NCBI GenBank assembly: GCA_049999725.1
Contig: JBNGIS010004996.1
Coordinates: 1-32,884, forward strand
Direction of reading: 5' to 3'
Origin: Haplomitrium mnioides
Taxonomy: Eukaryota > Marchantiophyta > Haplomitriopsida > Calobryales
DNA: 32,884 nt
Below are positions 21,209-31,963 of the stretch, piece after piece. Position numbers and translations under genes: made by a program. Below the pieces are notes generated by a model, which did not search any database, was not told the origin of the DNA, and saw nothing but the letters and a program-made list of their open reading frames with translations. Numbering within the stretch: position 1 is the first letter of the stretch; each line of letters starts with the position of its first letter.

Positions 21209-22777
21209 ATGGCGTCCGCTCATGTTTTGACCACCTCAGTTTCGTCTGCCTCGTCGACTAATGTGAAACATTCTCTGGCAGTTGCTTCTACTAGGAATGG
21301 TCCTGTGGAGAAAGTTTGTTGCATGGTAGAGAAGCAAAATTTGCCTCTGCTGAGAAAAGATTGGAAGCGAGATACAAACCAAATGAAAAGAGGATCATGG
21401 GGTGGCACATCAATTAAGGAAGTGCGGAGAAGTACTAGTGTAGCTAGGGCTGGCCTGCCGGTTGTCGGGGGCATTCCTGTCCTTGGCCCCGTTGTAAACG
21501 TACTTCTCAATCCCGTGCTCCTTACCTTTCTTTACTTGGCTGGAGGTGCGTCTGAATTTCTTGCGCAGCACATGTTTTTACGGCTTTTATGCATTCTGTT
21601 GAAGTTCAGTGTACAATGGAATGCTAGTTCCCTGGTAGAATTGTTCTAGCAATATCTGGCATGTAGTCCCAATGACGAGGCAGTACAATCTTTCTGCCTT
21701 ATACTTTAAGATCATCATCCAGCTAGAGCCAGAAATCTGACGTATTTTGTTAAAATATCTGGGCAACTGAGTCTTGTTGCAGGCGCACGAAACAGAAATC
21801 ATTGGCAACTAATTTCTAAGGGTTACAATTTGTCTCTCGTCAAATCATTTGTAAAGCCGTCTGCGCACTGATCCTGTACATGCACTACTCTCCGTGACAC
21901 TGCGCTATTTTGCGTTGTCCAAGTCGTAACGAAGGCTGTCACAGCAACCTAGCACTGTGGAGGGCGATCCAAAACTGTGTTAACGGTGGGCAGATATATT
22001 CTACCTCATCAGCCAAGTTCTCTTTGGTGTGTATAATACTGTAGCTACTTTCTTTTGCAAACAGGTTGCACCGGGTGTTCATCTAAATTGTTCAGCGCAG
22101 CCCTGCATACTGTTAACCCAAAGTGTCCCTTCCAACCGTCTGGGAAATACAGTTTCAAGCCAGGAGATGTTATAGCAGTACCCAGAAACAGAACCACTAG
22201 TTCCTCCAAAGAAATTGCACAGCAGACTTCTCAGAAAAGATTTACTCAAAAAAGTTGTTTCGTGTATCTGATGCTTCTGCTACAGTTCAGTACTCTTGGG
22301 GATGCTAGATTACAACATCTTGGGGACCTTGTTCTCATGTAACCAACTGGAAATTGATTCTCAAATCTTTTTCTCATGAGATTTTCAACTAAATTACAAC
22401 TGGTAGTTATTTTTGGTGCAGGCACAAAGTTTTGGTCGGGATTCCCTCGAACAACCTATACTAATAATATGGGCACTAAAGTTCGTCTCACTGCTCTGTG
22501 GCCAGGTAAGTCTCAGTTAGGCATGCATAACATGATTATAAATGACAATTCTAGATGTGATTCATAACAAGTGGTGTTTGTTCATGATGCATCTAAAATT
22601 GAGATTGGAGTTCAATGGTAGCAATGTGCACAGGAAGTTGATGAATTGATGGCCCTGTACTGTCTTCTGGATCTCATGTTTTGTCTTCCTGGACTTTCAT
22701 TTCATTGGGCTTCTTTTGCAGTATTATTTTTAGTATCCAAGGCCTTCCGCACCAATTTCAAGAAAGCTGTTCAATAA
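21209..22777 (+). CDS. Small plastid-type membrane protein, family unnamed
   Basis: Three exons, 21209-21545, 22422-22505 and 22722-22777, join to 158 residues. Junctions are GGAG|GTGCGT to GGTGCAG|GCAC and GCCAG|GTAAGT to TTTGCAG|TATT, both phase 1, and the last exon closes at once with TAA. The ATG sits in a good context (ccATGGcg). Residues 1-70 are rich in Ser, Thr, Ala and basic residues with few acidic ones, like a chloroplast transit peptide. Residues 82-110 are hydrophobic with repeated Gly-Pro turns (GGIPVLGPVVNVLLNPVLL), followed by FWSGFPRTTYTN, LTALWPVLFLVSKAFR and a basic end. Uninterrupted sense across both splice sites is the main evidence. I recall no named family; the thylakoid or envelope location is inference. 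Confidence 0.8.
22065..22342 (+). other. Possible alternative terminal exon in intron 1
   Basis: A pyrimidine-rich tract and acceptor (cttttgcaaacag) precede a frame in the same phase as exon 1. Splicing exon 1 here would give GGCTGCSSKLFSAALHTV followed by about 75 further residues to a stop at 22340-22342, replacing the usual C-terminus and giving 204 residues. It may only be intron sequence with a chance frame. Confidence 0.3.
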
Positions 22778-23438
22778 AGTATAATATGGCTCCAGTTACA
22801 TTTCCTTGTTGCATTTCTGCAAGGTTTAGTTGTGCCTCTGCTGGTGGTATTTGCTTCCTTCTTCACTCTGGAATATTTTGAACTTACCTGCATATGTACC
22901 AGAGAAGAGCTGTGTAATACACAACCTGAAAGCAACGCCTCTACTACTACTGGTTGTCTGGAAAAAGAGTACAATTTGCTGTTGCAACGGACATTGGCTC
23001 ATATGATCTAATAGTTGTGGTTGGGTGGAAAAGATGATGCCAAGAAACCTGAATGATTGGGTGAAAATCCTCACTCATGCATTCTGTAATCGGGACTTTT
23101 GTGTGTGTAGTGAGTGCTACTCAACATGTTTACTATTAAACTTCACCCAGGGTCAGCAGCTCTAGAAAAACAAACTCTCACACTAAGACCCCAATATGTT
23201 GACAATGTCATCTCCTACCTTTGTATGAAAATGAATCCATGTGTTTCAGAAGATGACTTGCCGAAGGGAGTAGATCCAAAAGCCAAGGCAGAGTCCAGTT
23301 TCTTTAGTTGTCCCTTTGTTCTTTTGTCCTTGTCTTTCATGCCCCAAATGAAATTCATATTAAAAATGCAATAATGCACACAGGTTCAAATTGAAATTGT
23401 GATATTATTTTGGATAATAAAATCACTTTGGATTAAGT
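22778..23438 (+). other. 3' flank of the 158-residue gene
   Basis: Probably 3' untranslated region followed by spacer. No further gene recognised; an aaaaatgcaataatg stretch near 23361 is AT-rich but no clear polyadenylation site stands out. Confidence 0.5.
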
Positions 23439-24500
23439 AAATACACTACCCTTTTTACTACATAAACCACAATCACCTTGCTACTGTTTTGAGTTTGGGG
23501 TGTTGGGTTAAACAAAGGCTACTATGTAGGGAAATTGCAGCTGAGCATTTGTTGAGTAGCTTTCTAGATAGTATGAAATCCTTTGAGCCAAGTTGCACCT
23601 ATCCAAATCTCAGGAAGCATGTGCTCACATGAGAGTCGCCATATGGATTTTGATGTTGGCATGCTTGTGCAAAGATTGCCTTGAAGGTCTTCGGAGTAAT
23701 GACTAGGAAACACACACTTTGGAGGATTTGTTGATGCGAGTTCATGGTGACATTGTCAAAAAATGGACACTATACAACAAATTCCTTTTATCAAATTCCT
23801 TCTATGAGCTTTGTGTCTGAATTTTGTTATAACTTTTTAATTTGACAAATTCCTTCCATGAACTCCTCTTTGACTCATTTCTATTTTGTAAAACATTCTT
23901 TATTTGACTAATTCCTTCTATGAACTCCTATGTCACTCAATTCTCTTTTGTGAAACCTTTTTCATTTGATGAATTACTTCTAAGAATTTCTCTGCGATTC
24001 AATTCTCTTTGGTTAAACCTTCTTCCCTCAATGATTCTCCTATCTTACCAGAAGATTTTTTACCATTGATTTTTTGCTAGCAAATTCCATCAACTTATGA
24101 CTTCTTCCAATGAATAAAATCCCCTCTAAGAAATTTGGTCTTTCAATCGCAGTGAAGATTAGAGATCCATAGAGTACGTTTCAATCGAGATGCCAATCAA
24201 GCACGGTGAAGAGATCCCAACCATGATCAAAGTAAGAGATCAAGCCTTTCTACTTTGAAAGGTGGATAGCATAATAAGTTGGTAGGTATGTATAGTCTGA
24301 GGCACCTAACTTGCATGCAACTAAACAAAGAGGAGCTATTGGGTGACATAGAGATATTTGTAAATTGGCGAAGTGTAGATTTTTCCGTGATTGTGGTGTA
24401 GTAACCTTTGTTTAACCCAACATCCCTATTGCAAAATAGTGAATGTAGAACAATGATACGGTGATTGTGGACTATTTAGTAAAAAAATGTGGTGTATTTT
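23439..24500. mobile_element. 1.06-kb long-inverted-repeat element
   Basis: The ends are imperfect inverted repeats of about 80 and 96 bp. Exact blocks include aaatacac/gtgtattt at the tips, ccacaatcacc (23467-23477) against ggtgattgtgg (24460-24470), and tgttgggttaaacaaagg (23501-23518) against its complement (24405-24422). No coding capacity for a transposase is seen, and I found no convincing target duplication, so the exact ends are uncertain. Long terminal repeats suggest a MULE-like or foldback element. Confidence 0.72.
23792..24025. repeat. Degenerate tandem repeat, 57-62 bp, four units
   Basis: Units begin near aattccttctatgaactcct and pass through caattctcttttgt and ttcatttgay. They lie inside the inverted-repeat element and diverge strongly toward the last unit. 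Confidence 0.75.
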
Positions 24501-25979
24501 AACAATACTCTAAGTATAATGTTGGATTTGTCAAACACTTCTTAAATCTCTTTATAAATAGTATTTTTAAATTATTTCTTTAAACTTTTTTTTGGTTTAT
24601 TGGTTAGTTATTTGATCATCAAACCTTTCTTCACTTTCAAGCCTCTAAATTGTGTTGTCTACTTGGTTTATTCTATGAAATAGACTCCCTTCTATGACGT
24701 TGAAGAACCCTAGTGGTTCTAGGTTAGAAATGATGGTAAAGATTTCAGTTATTCCTTACAATTCCAAGAGAATAAGAAGCTAAAAAATAGTGACGTGAAA
24801 AAAGAACTAAAGATAAAACATTCAAGTTAAGTAAGAATGCAACATTTGAAAGAATGATCATATGAGAAACAAACACAAGCAAAAATAAGCCTACAAAGAA
24901 TACCACTAATGAATAGTAGATAAAGGGTTGCTGGCATGAAGTAACACAAATTTTACTTAAAGCAAAACTTAAGTTATGTAAAACTCAGACATTGATTTGG
25001 CTCTCCAATTGGCTTTTGATTTAGAACTTCCATGATTAGACAAACAGATTTTGCTAGTTCCATTTATTTTTGATGGATTGTTATTGTAAGCAATGCAAGG
25101 ATGTTTGAATTTGTGTCTCATGGTAAATACACTCTCTAAACCTATGGTAACAATCAAGTGGAGTCTATAAAACATGTGATGACTATGGATTGTTCTTGAA
25201 TCCTTGAGATTGGTGAGGTTGTAGCATCCAATTAGTAGTCTTATAATCCATGATATCAACGATAATATTCATACTGAGAAAACATTTTACACAATTTGAG
25301 CATTAATACTACTACCTTAGATACAATCAGTTGTTTTACTTGTTTAAACTAGACCAAATTGTTGGATTTTGGTCAAAATTTGGATTGGACTTGTTTGTAA
25401 AATCGAGTTGGAGCTTTGTCAAACTTGGACTAGAGTTGTTTTTAGTGAAGCTCTAACTCAATATATAAGCAATAATAAGTTTTCATAAAGATCTTCAACC
25501 AGCTACAACCAGAATAGAGAGTGTCTCCAACTTGGTTTACCAAGTGGTTTAGCTTGGCTTGCTCTATTTAGTGAAAAAAATTTTGCATGCAAAGTTGCAT
25601 GGAAAAACAATTCTTATAATTCAGCTATCTATATAAGCTTGATTAAAAGAAGCTAAAGAGAACAAGATCAAAACAAATGTCAAGATAAAAACTCACAAAA
25701 ACCAACCCAATGCCAAGCTAACCAAACAACAAATAGAACATAAGAAAAATGTCAAATCAATTAAAATGAAATCTAGAATATGTAGTTGGGCAATGTTTCT
25801 CTTCTATTCATACCACTTGAAAGTCACTACCACATTTGTGATCATTAGCATTTTCTTCACTCCTAGTATTATCAAACACTCAAATAACATCTTGAGCATT
25901 TTCAAAGATAGAGCATGACTTCTAGGTAGCTTTGTGAAGTGTGAAAACTTTTCTACAAAATATTTTATTGAACTTGTGG
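24501..25979. other. AT-rich region, no gene seen
   Basis: Only short scattered frames. The right half (about 25300-25980) could contain the 3' untranslated part or 3' LTR of the minus-strand gypsy element that follows, but no matching LTR copy was identified. Confidence 0.45.
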
Positions 25980-26369
25980 TTAAAAAATATATTTGATAAC
26001 TTGTTTTTCCATAATAAAGTTGACTTTATATTCTTCACTATCATCAATAACTATTGACAGAGGAGGAAATTGTATATAGTTTGGAAAATAAGAAAAAAAA
26101 AGCTTATACTTAAAAATATGGAAAATGAGATGAATCTTAAGATGGAGAGGAATATCTTGTTTGTATGCAACGAGAGAAATGACTTGGAAAACAAAGAAAT
26201 GACCAATCCAAGATGAAGACAACTTACGTACTTGAGTATCTAAAGATAACATAAGATCATGAGTAGAGAACATAACTTGATCATCTAAAACAAAAGAGAA
26301 ATCATAATAGTGGTCAAAAAACTTATTTATTTTTTGCGATGTTAGCAATAACAAGATGGTTGAGAACAT
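25980..26369 (-). pseudogene. gypsy polyprotein C-terminal tail
   Basis: DDQVMFSTHDLML, RKLSSSWIGHFFVFQVI, VAYKQDIPLHLKIHLIFHIF and a later EEYKVNFIMEKQV match the region between the integrase core and the chromodomain-type end ('GD.V.LST.NL', 'RKL.P..IGPF.V...', 'AY.L.LP....IHPVFH.S', '.EYEVE.IL..R'). Confidence 0.82.
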
Positions 26370-26560
26370 CTTACAAAAAAGAAGATAAGCAAGATAAAAA
26401 GTAAATTTAAAGTGCTCATAAGAAAATTATGTACTAGCTTATTTGGAGTTTTTGTAAACAAACTCTACATCTCATAAGAAACTATCCCAATCAGTATAAT
26501 GAAAGTTGATAAATGCTCAAAAAAATCCTCTATAATATGATTAACGTACCTTATTTAGTC

Positions 26561-26860
26561 TTATGTTTGAGAATGATAAACAATAGATATAAAAAGCTTG
26601 GTGCTCAAAAGCTTAAACAACTCTTGCCAAAACTTTTGAGTGAAACGTGGATCCCTATCGAATATTAACACTTTAGATATTTCATAATGGTGAAAGACAA
26701 TATCAAAGTAAATTTTTATCAATTGTACAACATTCACTAAATCCATCATCAATTCCAAGTAAATCTCATTGTTGAGTTTATTTACAAGCACTACAATTGC
26801 AAACAGCACTACAATTGCAAACCCATTAGATGTAGTTGGAAATGAAGTAACTAGATTCAA
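26561..26860 (-). pseudogene. gypsy integrase core remnant
   Basis: FPTTSNGFAIVVL, VLVNKL, then LIFDRDPRFTQKFWQELFKL and STKLFISIVYHSQT follow the rve core closely, including the second catalytic aspartate in SDRDPRFTS-type sequence and the terminal YHPQT-like box. A duplicated ctacaattgcaaac stretch (about 26791-26820) adds an FAIVVLFAIVVL repeat, an internal duplication after decay began. The frame is otherwise unusually open for 99 codons. Confidence 0.87.
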
Positions 26861-27638
26861 ACTTACATGCTTTAAATAAGAACTACAAATTGGTGGTGAT
26901 TGTAGAAACCCAACTAGTTTTTATTAGAAGCTTTGCTTTGCTTACAACTTTCACAAGAATGAATAAATGCTCGACATCTCTAGGTATATTTGGCCACCAC
27001 CAAATGCATTGAAGTAGCTATGTAGTCTTGTCTACTCTAAAATACCTTGAGATTTGAATATCATGTGTTTTTTATAAACAAGCTATACAAAGCAAGTCAT
27101 TGTTTAGAACATAGAGTTGATGATCCCAATAAAGAATACCATCTCTAATGGAAAACACATTATACTCACTATCTTGTGTTGTCAATTGTACTTAAACCGG
27201 ATTGAAGAAAGCATCTTCTTGGAGTTTTTGCCAAAGACCTTCTCTAGTTGCTTTATCTATATGCATGTTAAGTTTTTTCATCTCCAAGATATGTGACAAT
27301 AATTGATGATCAAGTCTATATAAAAATGCACATGAAATAGTATAAAACCTTCATAACTTGTACTCTAACTTGTTATCAAAGAGTTGTACTTGATCTTCCT
27401 AATGATGATGAAGACTTATAATATGTTCCAAATGGACTTATTGCAATAAGAACTTGAGATTTGTATGTGTAGCTATTGGCTTTCACAAAAAGTATTGCCT
27501 CCAAACTTTTGTGGTATAAACCATTGCTAGTTTCTCTTGATCTCTTGTAGAATAATTTCCATTGCCATATTTAATCAGTGTGACATGAAGACAATTGGAT
27601 GAAATCCAATCTCAAACTCACGTTGATATGTATTTAGA

Positions 27639-28150
27639 TCATATAGCTATAGAACAAAACAAAGAGAGCTTGAGCTTTTGCTTATTCTTTGACGGTTCAT
27701 TTAATACATTATACCCTATATAAATCACCATTTGCTTCCAAAATTCACAGTTTGACCTCTTATAATCGAGCTTCAACTTATGCAATCTTGGCACTACTTC
27801 TTTGAAATGAGCACAATGTTGAGTTTCAATTTTAATAAAAGATAAAAATATCACCTAAGAAGACCAAAACAAACTTATCCAACTTTCAAATAAAAATGTC
27901 TATATCTTAAACAAAATGCCATCTTTGGCACATTATTCAGTTCAATAGGAATTTTCCACTCACTACTTTGAAGGTCCAACTTAGAAAGAAATATATACCA
28001 CTAAAATTAATCCAACAAATCATCGATATGAGACAAATGACAAGCATTCTTCACTACTTGCTTGTTGATGCCACAATAATCCATGAAAAGTTAAAAGCAT
28101 TCATTTTCATTTGGTACAAAGACCATTGGCGCTCTCTAAGATAAAGTGTT
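27639..28150 (-). pseudogene. gypsy reverse transcriptase remnant
   Basis: Near 28130-28050 the frame gives SAPMVFVPNENE then FMDYCGINKQVVKNA, matching the gypsy RT segment '..P..FV.KKDG..R.CIDYR.LNK.T.KN'. At 27854-27700 ETQHCAHFKEVVPRLHKLKL and NCEFWKQMVIYIGYNV match '.HL.HL..VF..L....L....KCEF....V.YLG..V'. The catalytic YXDD segment between them was not found intact. Frames change several times. Confidence 0.82.
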
Positions 28151-28650
28151 AGGCTAAATGAAACCTTTTTCAAGAAGCTTCATCAAACTTTTGAGAAGCT
28201 CTTCCAATTCTTGTGGTGAAAATCGGTACATGAACAAACTAACATAAGTATTTCTTGTCATCAACTCAATCCAAAATGACACTCTTCAATTATTCAATAA
28301 GCGTATTGGTAAGTCATTTGGAAATATATCTACAGACTCCTTCAAAGTATCATCAACCATTGTGGTATGTGTTAATTTTCCTCTGTCTTTTCTCAAATTC
28401 ATGATTGACTTGGTCCAAACAACAAAGATAAAGGTTTCTTTTGGGAAATCTTTTTGGCATATGATGAACCAACATTGTCTAATCAACTTGAACAAATCAA
28501 CTTTCGAGCAATGTAGGTCTAAAATATATTCATGTTGCGTTTTGCAACTACAAATTGCATATAGTCATCATACTCATTCCAATCCTTTAGAGAAATAGAT
28601 TTTGAGTTTCAAACACACCATGATTTTAGCCATTGCCTACAATCATTGGC

Positions 28651-29638
28651 CATTGGCTAGGCATAACTTTTTCTTTGGTTCTTTTAGCAAAATGCAATAG
28701 CGTAACAATCTCATAACTATCACAATCCACAATATTTAACAAGTTTGATTAGTCATGCCATCGGGATGAAGCAAGTTGCTTCAAAATCTTGTCAAGATTT
28801 CAGTTTCATTAGAACTATTGAATCTCTTAGTAAGCTATTTAATTGGTCTTGTTGAGATTCATTGTTTTATTAGGTATCTTTTTCCAAAATTGCTGCTTGG
28901 ACAAGAAATCAAGGTCAACTTTGGGGATGTATGTAATGTTGGATCCCAAGAAGGAAAACTATATTAGCATCTATGAACACAGTTTAGTAGTAAGTGGATC
29001 AACATTAATGGCACATAGCAACAATGTGATGGGAAAAAGATAAAGGAATTGGTCAACGATAAGAAGCAATATATGTTTAAATTTGTTAATAGATTTAGAA
29101 GTATTTGTATTTCAGTATATAGAGATCAAGTAACAAGAAAAAAAGCTAGAATAGAAGTTGTTACCAAAGGTAAATATCATCGGAAATAACCAGTCATCTA
29201 CAGTATCAATGATATATATATGGGTTGGTTTTTTTATTATATCTTTATATTTTGTATGTGTATATGTAAGTCCAACTAAGTCGTTGGTTTGTAGAAAAAC
29301 AATGAATAGTCATATAAATCAAGAGAAAATCAAGAAAGAGAATCTCATTATATGAACCAAAAAAATTACCTAGACAATAGAGATAAGTATGAAAGTCCAA
29401 ATCGACCAACTATTTTTCAATTGGATTCTTTTTAAGAAAAATATAGTTGATTTCTAATTTAGCTATAGTTGGACTCGTCTTTTTTGGTATTCTGGTTTAT
29501 TGTGACTTTTGGTAATTTTGTTTACTGATTTGGTGGCTCTTATAGGAAAGTTGATATAGTTGCAAATTAATGAAATTATAGCCAACAAGTTTCTATCTTG
29601 CTAGCTTGTACCGCATTCCACCGCAAATTTAGAGGGCT
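28651..29638. other. AT-rich region, no gene seen
   Basis: No recognisable domain. It may hold remains of the gag end of the minus-strand gypsy element, followed by unrelated flank before the copia LTR. Confidence 0.45.
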
Positions 29639-29948
29639 GATGTATTTTGACATCGAGCTTAATTAAGGTTACTATTGGCTATGAGCTAGGCTAACATGGC
29701 AGCCTGTATGTTTTGTGTTTTAGGGTTGAATCTAATTTTGAACCCTAATTTCAGTTTTGTGATATCAACCCTAAGTTTAGTTTGTGTGGCTAAGGAGGTT
29801 AGCCTTGTGAGTACTCACTTCATACACACACTCTTGCTTGCTTGCTATAGAGATACTTTTGATAATAAAGTATATGAGAAGAAGCTGAATGATTAGCCTT
29901 CACAAGTCTCAGCTACAACTCTTTGATCTCTCTATAATTTTTTCAACA
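29639..29948 (+). repeat. Probable 5' LTR of the copia element
   Basis: The right end, ttttttcaaca, directly precedes the primer-binding site, which fixes it well. The left end is guessed at the tgatgtattttgac stretch. An internal aataaag (about 29863-29870) could serve polyadenylation. No second LTR is in the window for comparison. Confidence 0.6.
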
Positions 29949-29960
29949 TGGTATCAGAGC
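29949..29960 (+). promoter_or_regulatory. Primer-binding site (initiator tRNA-Met)
   Basis: tggtatcagagc is the standard plant copia primer-binding site, complementary to the initiator methionine tRNA. It primes minus-strand DNA synthesis and here immediately follows the LTR. Confidence 0.93.
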
Positions 29961-29972
29961 ATGTTTATGAAT

Positions 29973-30032
29973 AGAGATCAAAATTCATGAATAGAGAGCA
30001 AGATTCATGAATAGAGAGCAAGGTTCATGAAT
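29973..30032. repeat. Three 20-bp tandem repeats in copia leader
   Basis: Three units agagatcaaaattcatgaat, agagagcaagattcatgaat and agagagcaaggttcatgaat follow the primer-binding site directly. Confidence 0.92.
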
Positions 30033-30285
30033 AGAGAGAGTGCTTGGCAAAAATTGAGTCAATCCTCAATTGATTTGGTGCTTTTTCAAAGCTGATTCTT
30101 GGTGAGTTGCTAATATATGATTTTATGTGCCTCTATATGATATGGGTTTATTATTGTGAAGTTATTATTGTAAAGACTGAAGCATCAATAGAGAAGGTTG
30201 TAGTGATTCTTCTCTTGCATATTATGATTTTGAAGGTGGTCATAGGAGGTGACACCTAGAGTTTCAAATTTCTTGAGGGTTCAAA

Positions 30286-31130
30286 ATGGCAGATGGGGTT
30301 TCTCAGATTGTAAGTGAGAAACTAAATGAGAACAATTACAGTGTTTGGTCTATGAGAATGACCAACTTCATCAAAGGCATAGGTTTGTGGGGTTTCATCA
30401 TAGGTGTTGAAGCAGAGCCTGTGCTAGGACCAGCCCCATTTGTTGATGAGATGCAAGCATTCAAGATTTATGCTGAGAAAGTTCATAAGTTACTATACTA
30501 GCTTACCATCAGTATTGATGATAAGATGATAAGATATGTATCTGCAGCAAAGACACCCAATGAAGCTTGGGATATTTTGAAGAATAGATATGCAGTCACA
30601 TCAGATGCAAGAAAGTTGACACTGCAAATGGAGTTTTTCAATCTTCAGAAAGAAAAACTCAATATCAATGCCTATGCCTTGAAAATTAAGTCACTAGCTG
30701 AACAACTGGTGAATTTAGGAGAAGATGTGAAAGAGAGTGCCATGGTGGCAGTATGCTTGAACAGAATGGGCAAAGAATATAAACAGTTTAAGACGTCAAT
30801 ATGCATAAGAACTTGACTTTGGTTGAGTAGCATCAGTAGTCAAGGCAACCAGAAAAAAGTTTTCTACTCTAACAGAGGTAGATGACAAGGCAGAGGCAAT
30901 AAAAGAGGCAGCTCTGGAAGAGGCCATTCAAATGAGACTGTGCATAGTCAGCAGCATCAACAGTCAAATTCATATGGCAGAGGCCAATCTAGAGGCAAGA
31001 GGAGTAATCGAGGACGCAAAGGTCAATATCAAAATCAAGGATAAGATTGTTTTTATTGTGGTAAGCCAGGCCACATGGTGAGAGACTGTTATAAGAAACA
31101 TAATGATTTGAGGAACAATAGAGTTCAATG
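30286..31130 (+). pseudogene. copia gag with zinc knuckle
   Basis: Starts MADGVSQIVSEKLNENNYSV and continues VWSMRMTNFIKGIGLW, the opening of copia gag (UBN2-type). An in-frame TAG at 30499-30501 interrupts it, after which the same frame resumes (IRYVSAAKTPNEAWDILKNR, LKIKSLAEQLVNLGE) to a stop at 30814-30816. A Gly/Arg/Gln-rich stretch and the knuckle CFYCGKPGHMVRDC (CX2CX4HX4C, about 31048-31089) follow in another frame. Gag builds the virus-like particle and the knuckle binds element RNA. Confidence 0.87.
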
Positions 31131-31962
31131 GAACTATACAGGTTCCAGTAAAACAAACAATGAGACATTACTTATTATGCAATATAAGTACTCATCTGTC
31201 ATCAATGAGGAAAAGAATGGTAGAGTAGTTGTGCTAGAAATAGAGATTTGGCATAAGCATATTGGGGTTGTCAACATACAGAGATTGAGAAGCATGCAGA
31301 GTTCAGGGGTAGTCAATGGGCTACACATGTTTAAAGTGCAAGACGTATCTGTGTGCAGAAGTGTAAGAGTGAAATACCCTATTGACAGATTGGGTATTAA
31401 GGGGTTCACTACATCTTACCATGCATATATAGTACAGGCTATCATGGAGAAACAACTTGTCACATTTGATGGTGTTGTCGGTGATGAAAGATGGGAGTCT
31501 GTTGTGGTAGAAGAGATGGATGCTCTTCATAGAAACCAAACATGGGATTTGGTTACACTACCCAAAGAGAAGAAAGCCATTGGATGTAAGTGGGTTTACA
31601 AGCTAAAGAGACATGAAGATGGAAGCATAAGTAGATTCAAAGAAAGGTTGGTTGCCAAAGGGTATGCACAAACCAAGGGCATAGATTATGAAGAAACATT
31701 CAGCCCTGTGGCAAGAATGACAACAGTTAGAGCAGTCATTGCATTGGCTGCAGCAAAATAATGGTCCTTACATCAAATAGATGTAAATAATGCATTTTTG
31801 CATGGGGAATTAGAAGAAGAGGTTTATATGACGCACCTACCAGGTTTTGTTGATTTGGAGAATCCAAATCATGTTTGCAGATTGAAGAAGGCATTGCATG
31901 GTTTAAAGCAAATGCCACGTGCATGGTCCAACAAGATAGGTGAATATCTTGTAGTAGTGGGG
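31075..31962 (+). pseudogene. copia integrase-deleted pol with RT
   Basis: From the zinc knuckle the frame runs open to 31761. It passes a pre-integrase piece (IWHKHIGVVNIQRLRSM, GVVNGLHMFKVQD), then jumps to KYPIDRLGIKGFTTSYHAYI, normally found after the integrase, and on into RT (WESVVVEEMDALHRNQTWDL, GCKWVYKLKRHEDGSISRFK, ERLVAKGYAQTKGIDYEETF). After a TAA at 31759-31761 the same frame continues (LHQIDVNNAFLHGELEEEVY, ALHGLKQMPRAW) and stops matching copia at about 31962, before the YVDD box. The integrase catalytic core is absent. Confidence 0.87.
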
Positions 31963-31963
31963 T

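Larger units (their letters stand above)
25980..28650 (-). mobile_element. Decayed Ty3/gypsy retrotransposon
   Basis: Minus-strand remnants appear in gypsy order from high to low coordinates: protease-RT linker (DIFPNDLPIRL, about 28310), reverse transcriptase (about 28140-27640), RNase H region, integrase zinc finger (WWPNIPRDVE, FIHSCESC, about 27000-26900), integrase core (26860-26561) and the C-terminal tail (26369-25980). Integrase after RT is diagnostic of gypsy. Stops and frame shifts are dense and no LTRs were found, so the copy is old. Confidence 0.87.
29639..31963 (+). mobile_element. Ty1/copia retrotransposon, 5' part, internally deleted
   Basis: Carries an LTR-like 5' end, a primer-binding site, gag with a zinc knuckle, a short pre-integrase piece, and RT. 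Most of the integrase is missing and the element ends abruptly in RT at 31963, where unrelated sequence begins. Only two or three premature stops are visible, so it is much younger than the copia remnant at the start of the window. Confidence 0.88.
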
